Part shown: positions 63,787 to 64,000 of the stretch, piece by piece
Layout of the letters: each line of letters starts with the position of its first letter
Position numbering within the stretch: the first letter of the stretch is position 1
Source of the DNA: DASSBG01 sp963800395
GTDB lineage: Bacteria; Pseudomonadota; Gammaproteobacteria; Xanthomonadales; Rhodanobacteraceae
Length of the DNA: 64,000 nucleotides
Direction of reading: 5' to 3'
Assembly (NCBI GenBank): GCA_963800395.1
Contig: CAWDBD010000008.1
Span: 7,991 to 71,990 of the forward strand
Notes under the pieces: generated by a model
Seen by the model: only the letters and a program-made list of their open reading frames with translations
What the model was told of the DNA's origin: nothing
Databases searched by the model: none
Program-made: the position numbers and the translations under genes

Positions 63787-64000
63787 TCAGGCAGCGCGAT
63801 GGCTGGCCACGGCTTCGTTTGCGGATGCCCTTCGCAACCAGCCGCCGCCAGTCGAAATGCGCCAGCTCATCCACGCCATGATGATGCCGCGCAGCAGCGT
63901 GAAGCCGAGGAAAGCCAGCCACAGGCCGTGATTGCCCAGCGGCCGCAGCAGCCAGGCCAGCAGGGCAAAGCCGGCTGCCGAAAGCAGCATGGCGTTGCGC
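63787..64000 (-). CDS. C-terminal end of a MATE-family efflux transporter (partial)
   Basis: The frame comes in from the right edge. It shows the last helices of a MATE (DinF-like) transporter: M-L-L-S-A-A-G-F-A-L-L-A-W-L-L-R-P-L-G-N, then G-L-W-L-A-F-L-G-F and a final R-G-I-I-M-A-W. Only about 70 residues are in the window. Confidence 0.65.
   Translation of the reverse strand, partial: RNAMLLSAAGFALLAWLLRPLGNHGLWLAFLGFTLLRGIIMAWMSWRISTGGGWLRRASANEAVASHRAA

Overview
The window is GC-rich, densely coded gammaproteobacterial chromosome, most likely from a member of the Xanthomonadales (Lysobacterales). The reasons are the neighbourhood radC / coaBC-dut-long algC / secB-gpsA / rpmB-rpmG, the speE/speA pair with a GGGDCG-type spermidine synthase, an ECF sigma factor paired with a Ser/Thr kinase, and secreted proteins ending in a short acidic GFE tail. 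The genus cannot be fixed from the sequence. No rRNA, tRNA, CRISPR array, intact transposase or prophage was recognised.

Layout. 1-14.3 kb: about a dozen normally conserved genes (PQQ sugar dehydrogenase, PEBP/YbhB, a ytjA-yqjD-yqjE-like membrane cluster, AI-2E permease, uppP, glnA, GNAT, LpxL-like acyltransferase, 2OG-Fe(II) oxygenase, thiolase, yceI). Nearly all carry one or more single-base frameshifts, and two long poly-C tracts lie among them. The damage stops near 14.3 kb, so poor sequence quality toward this end is a better explanation than mass gene decay. 11.6-17.9 kb: a minus-strand directon speE - secreted protein - ParA-like ATPase - SixA - YceI - phospholipase D lipoprotein - YkvA. 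18-29.5 kb: speA, an intact PQQ-type secreted dehydrogenase, an SDR, SPOR protein and argS, rhomboid plus a 12-cysteine GDCCVxC protein, and two tandem FlgO/TPR paralogues. 29.9-40.2 kb: M16 peptidase, SDR, a tryptophan block (trpE, panE, trpG, trpD, trpC) and ubiA. 40.7-46.3 kb: a beta-helix secreted protein divergent from an ECF sigma/Ser-Thr kinase pair, then an ECF sigma/anti-sigma pair. 46.3-64 kb: parB, parA, rsmG, SPFH protein, hemB, long algC, dut, coaBC, radC, SNF2 helicase, gpsA, secB, rpmB-rpmG, a TrkA-C membrane protein, an NADP-dependent oxidoreductase and the end of a MATE transporter.

Pathways and cell roles represented include polyamine synthesis (speA, speE), tryptophan synthesis, CoA precursors (panE, coaBC), ubiquinone (ubiA), haem (hemB), envelope polysaccharide precursors (algC), undecaprenyl phosphate recycling (uppP), nitrogen assimilation (glnA) and chromosome partition (parAB).

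The most interesting signals are these. (1) Two unrelated predicted exported proteins 20 kb apart end in the same nine-residue pattern D-A-[LI]-F-x-[ND]-G-F-E-stop, a candidate undescribed sorting or anchoring tag. (2) One of them is divergent from the ECF sigma/kinase module across a 124-bp spacer that contains an inverted GTGTC[AG]C pair. (3) There are several families of short palindromic repeats; one is present twice and in both places supplies the TAG stop of the neighbouring gene, and another is a 182-bp element with perfect 15-bp terminal inverted repeats.
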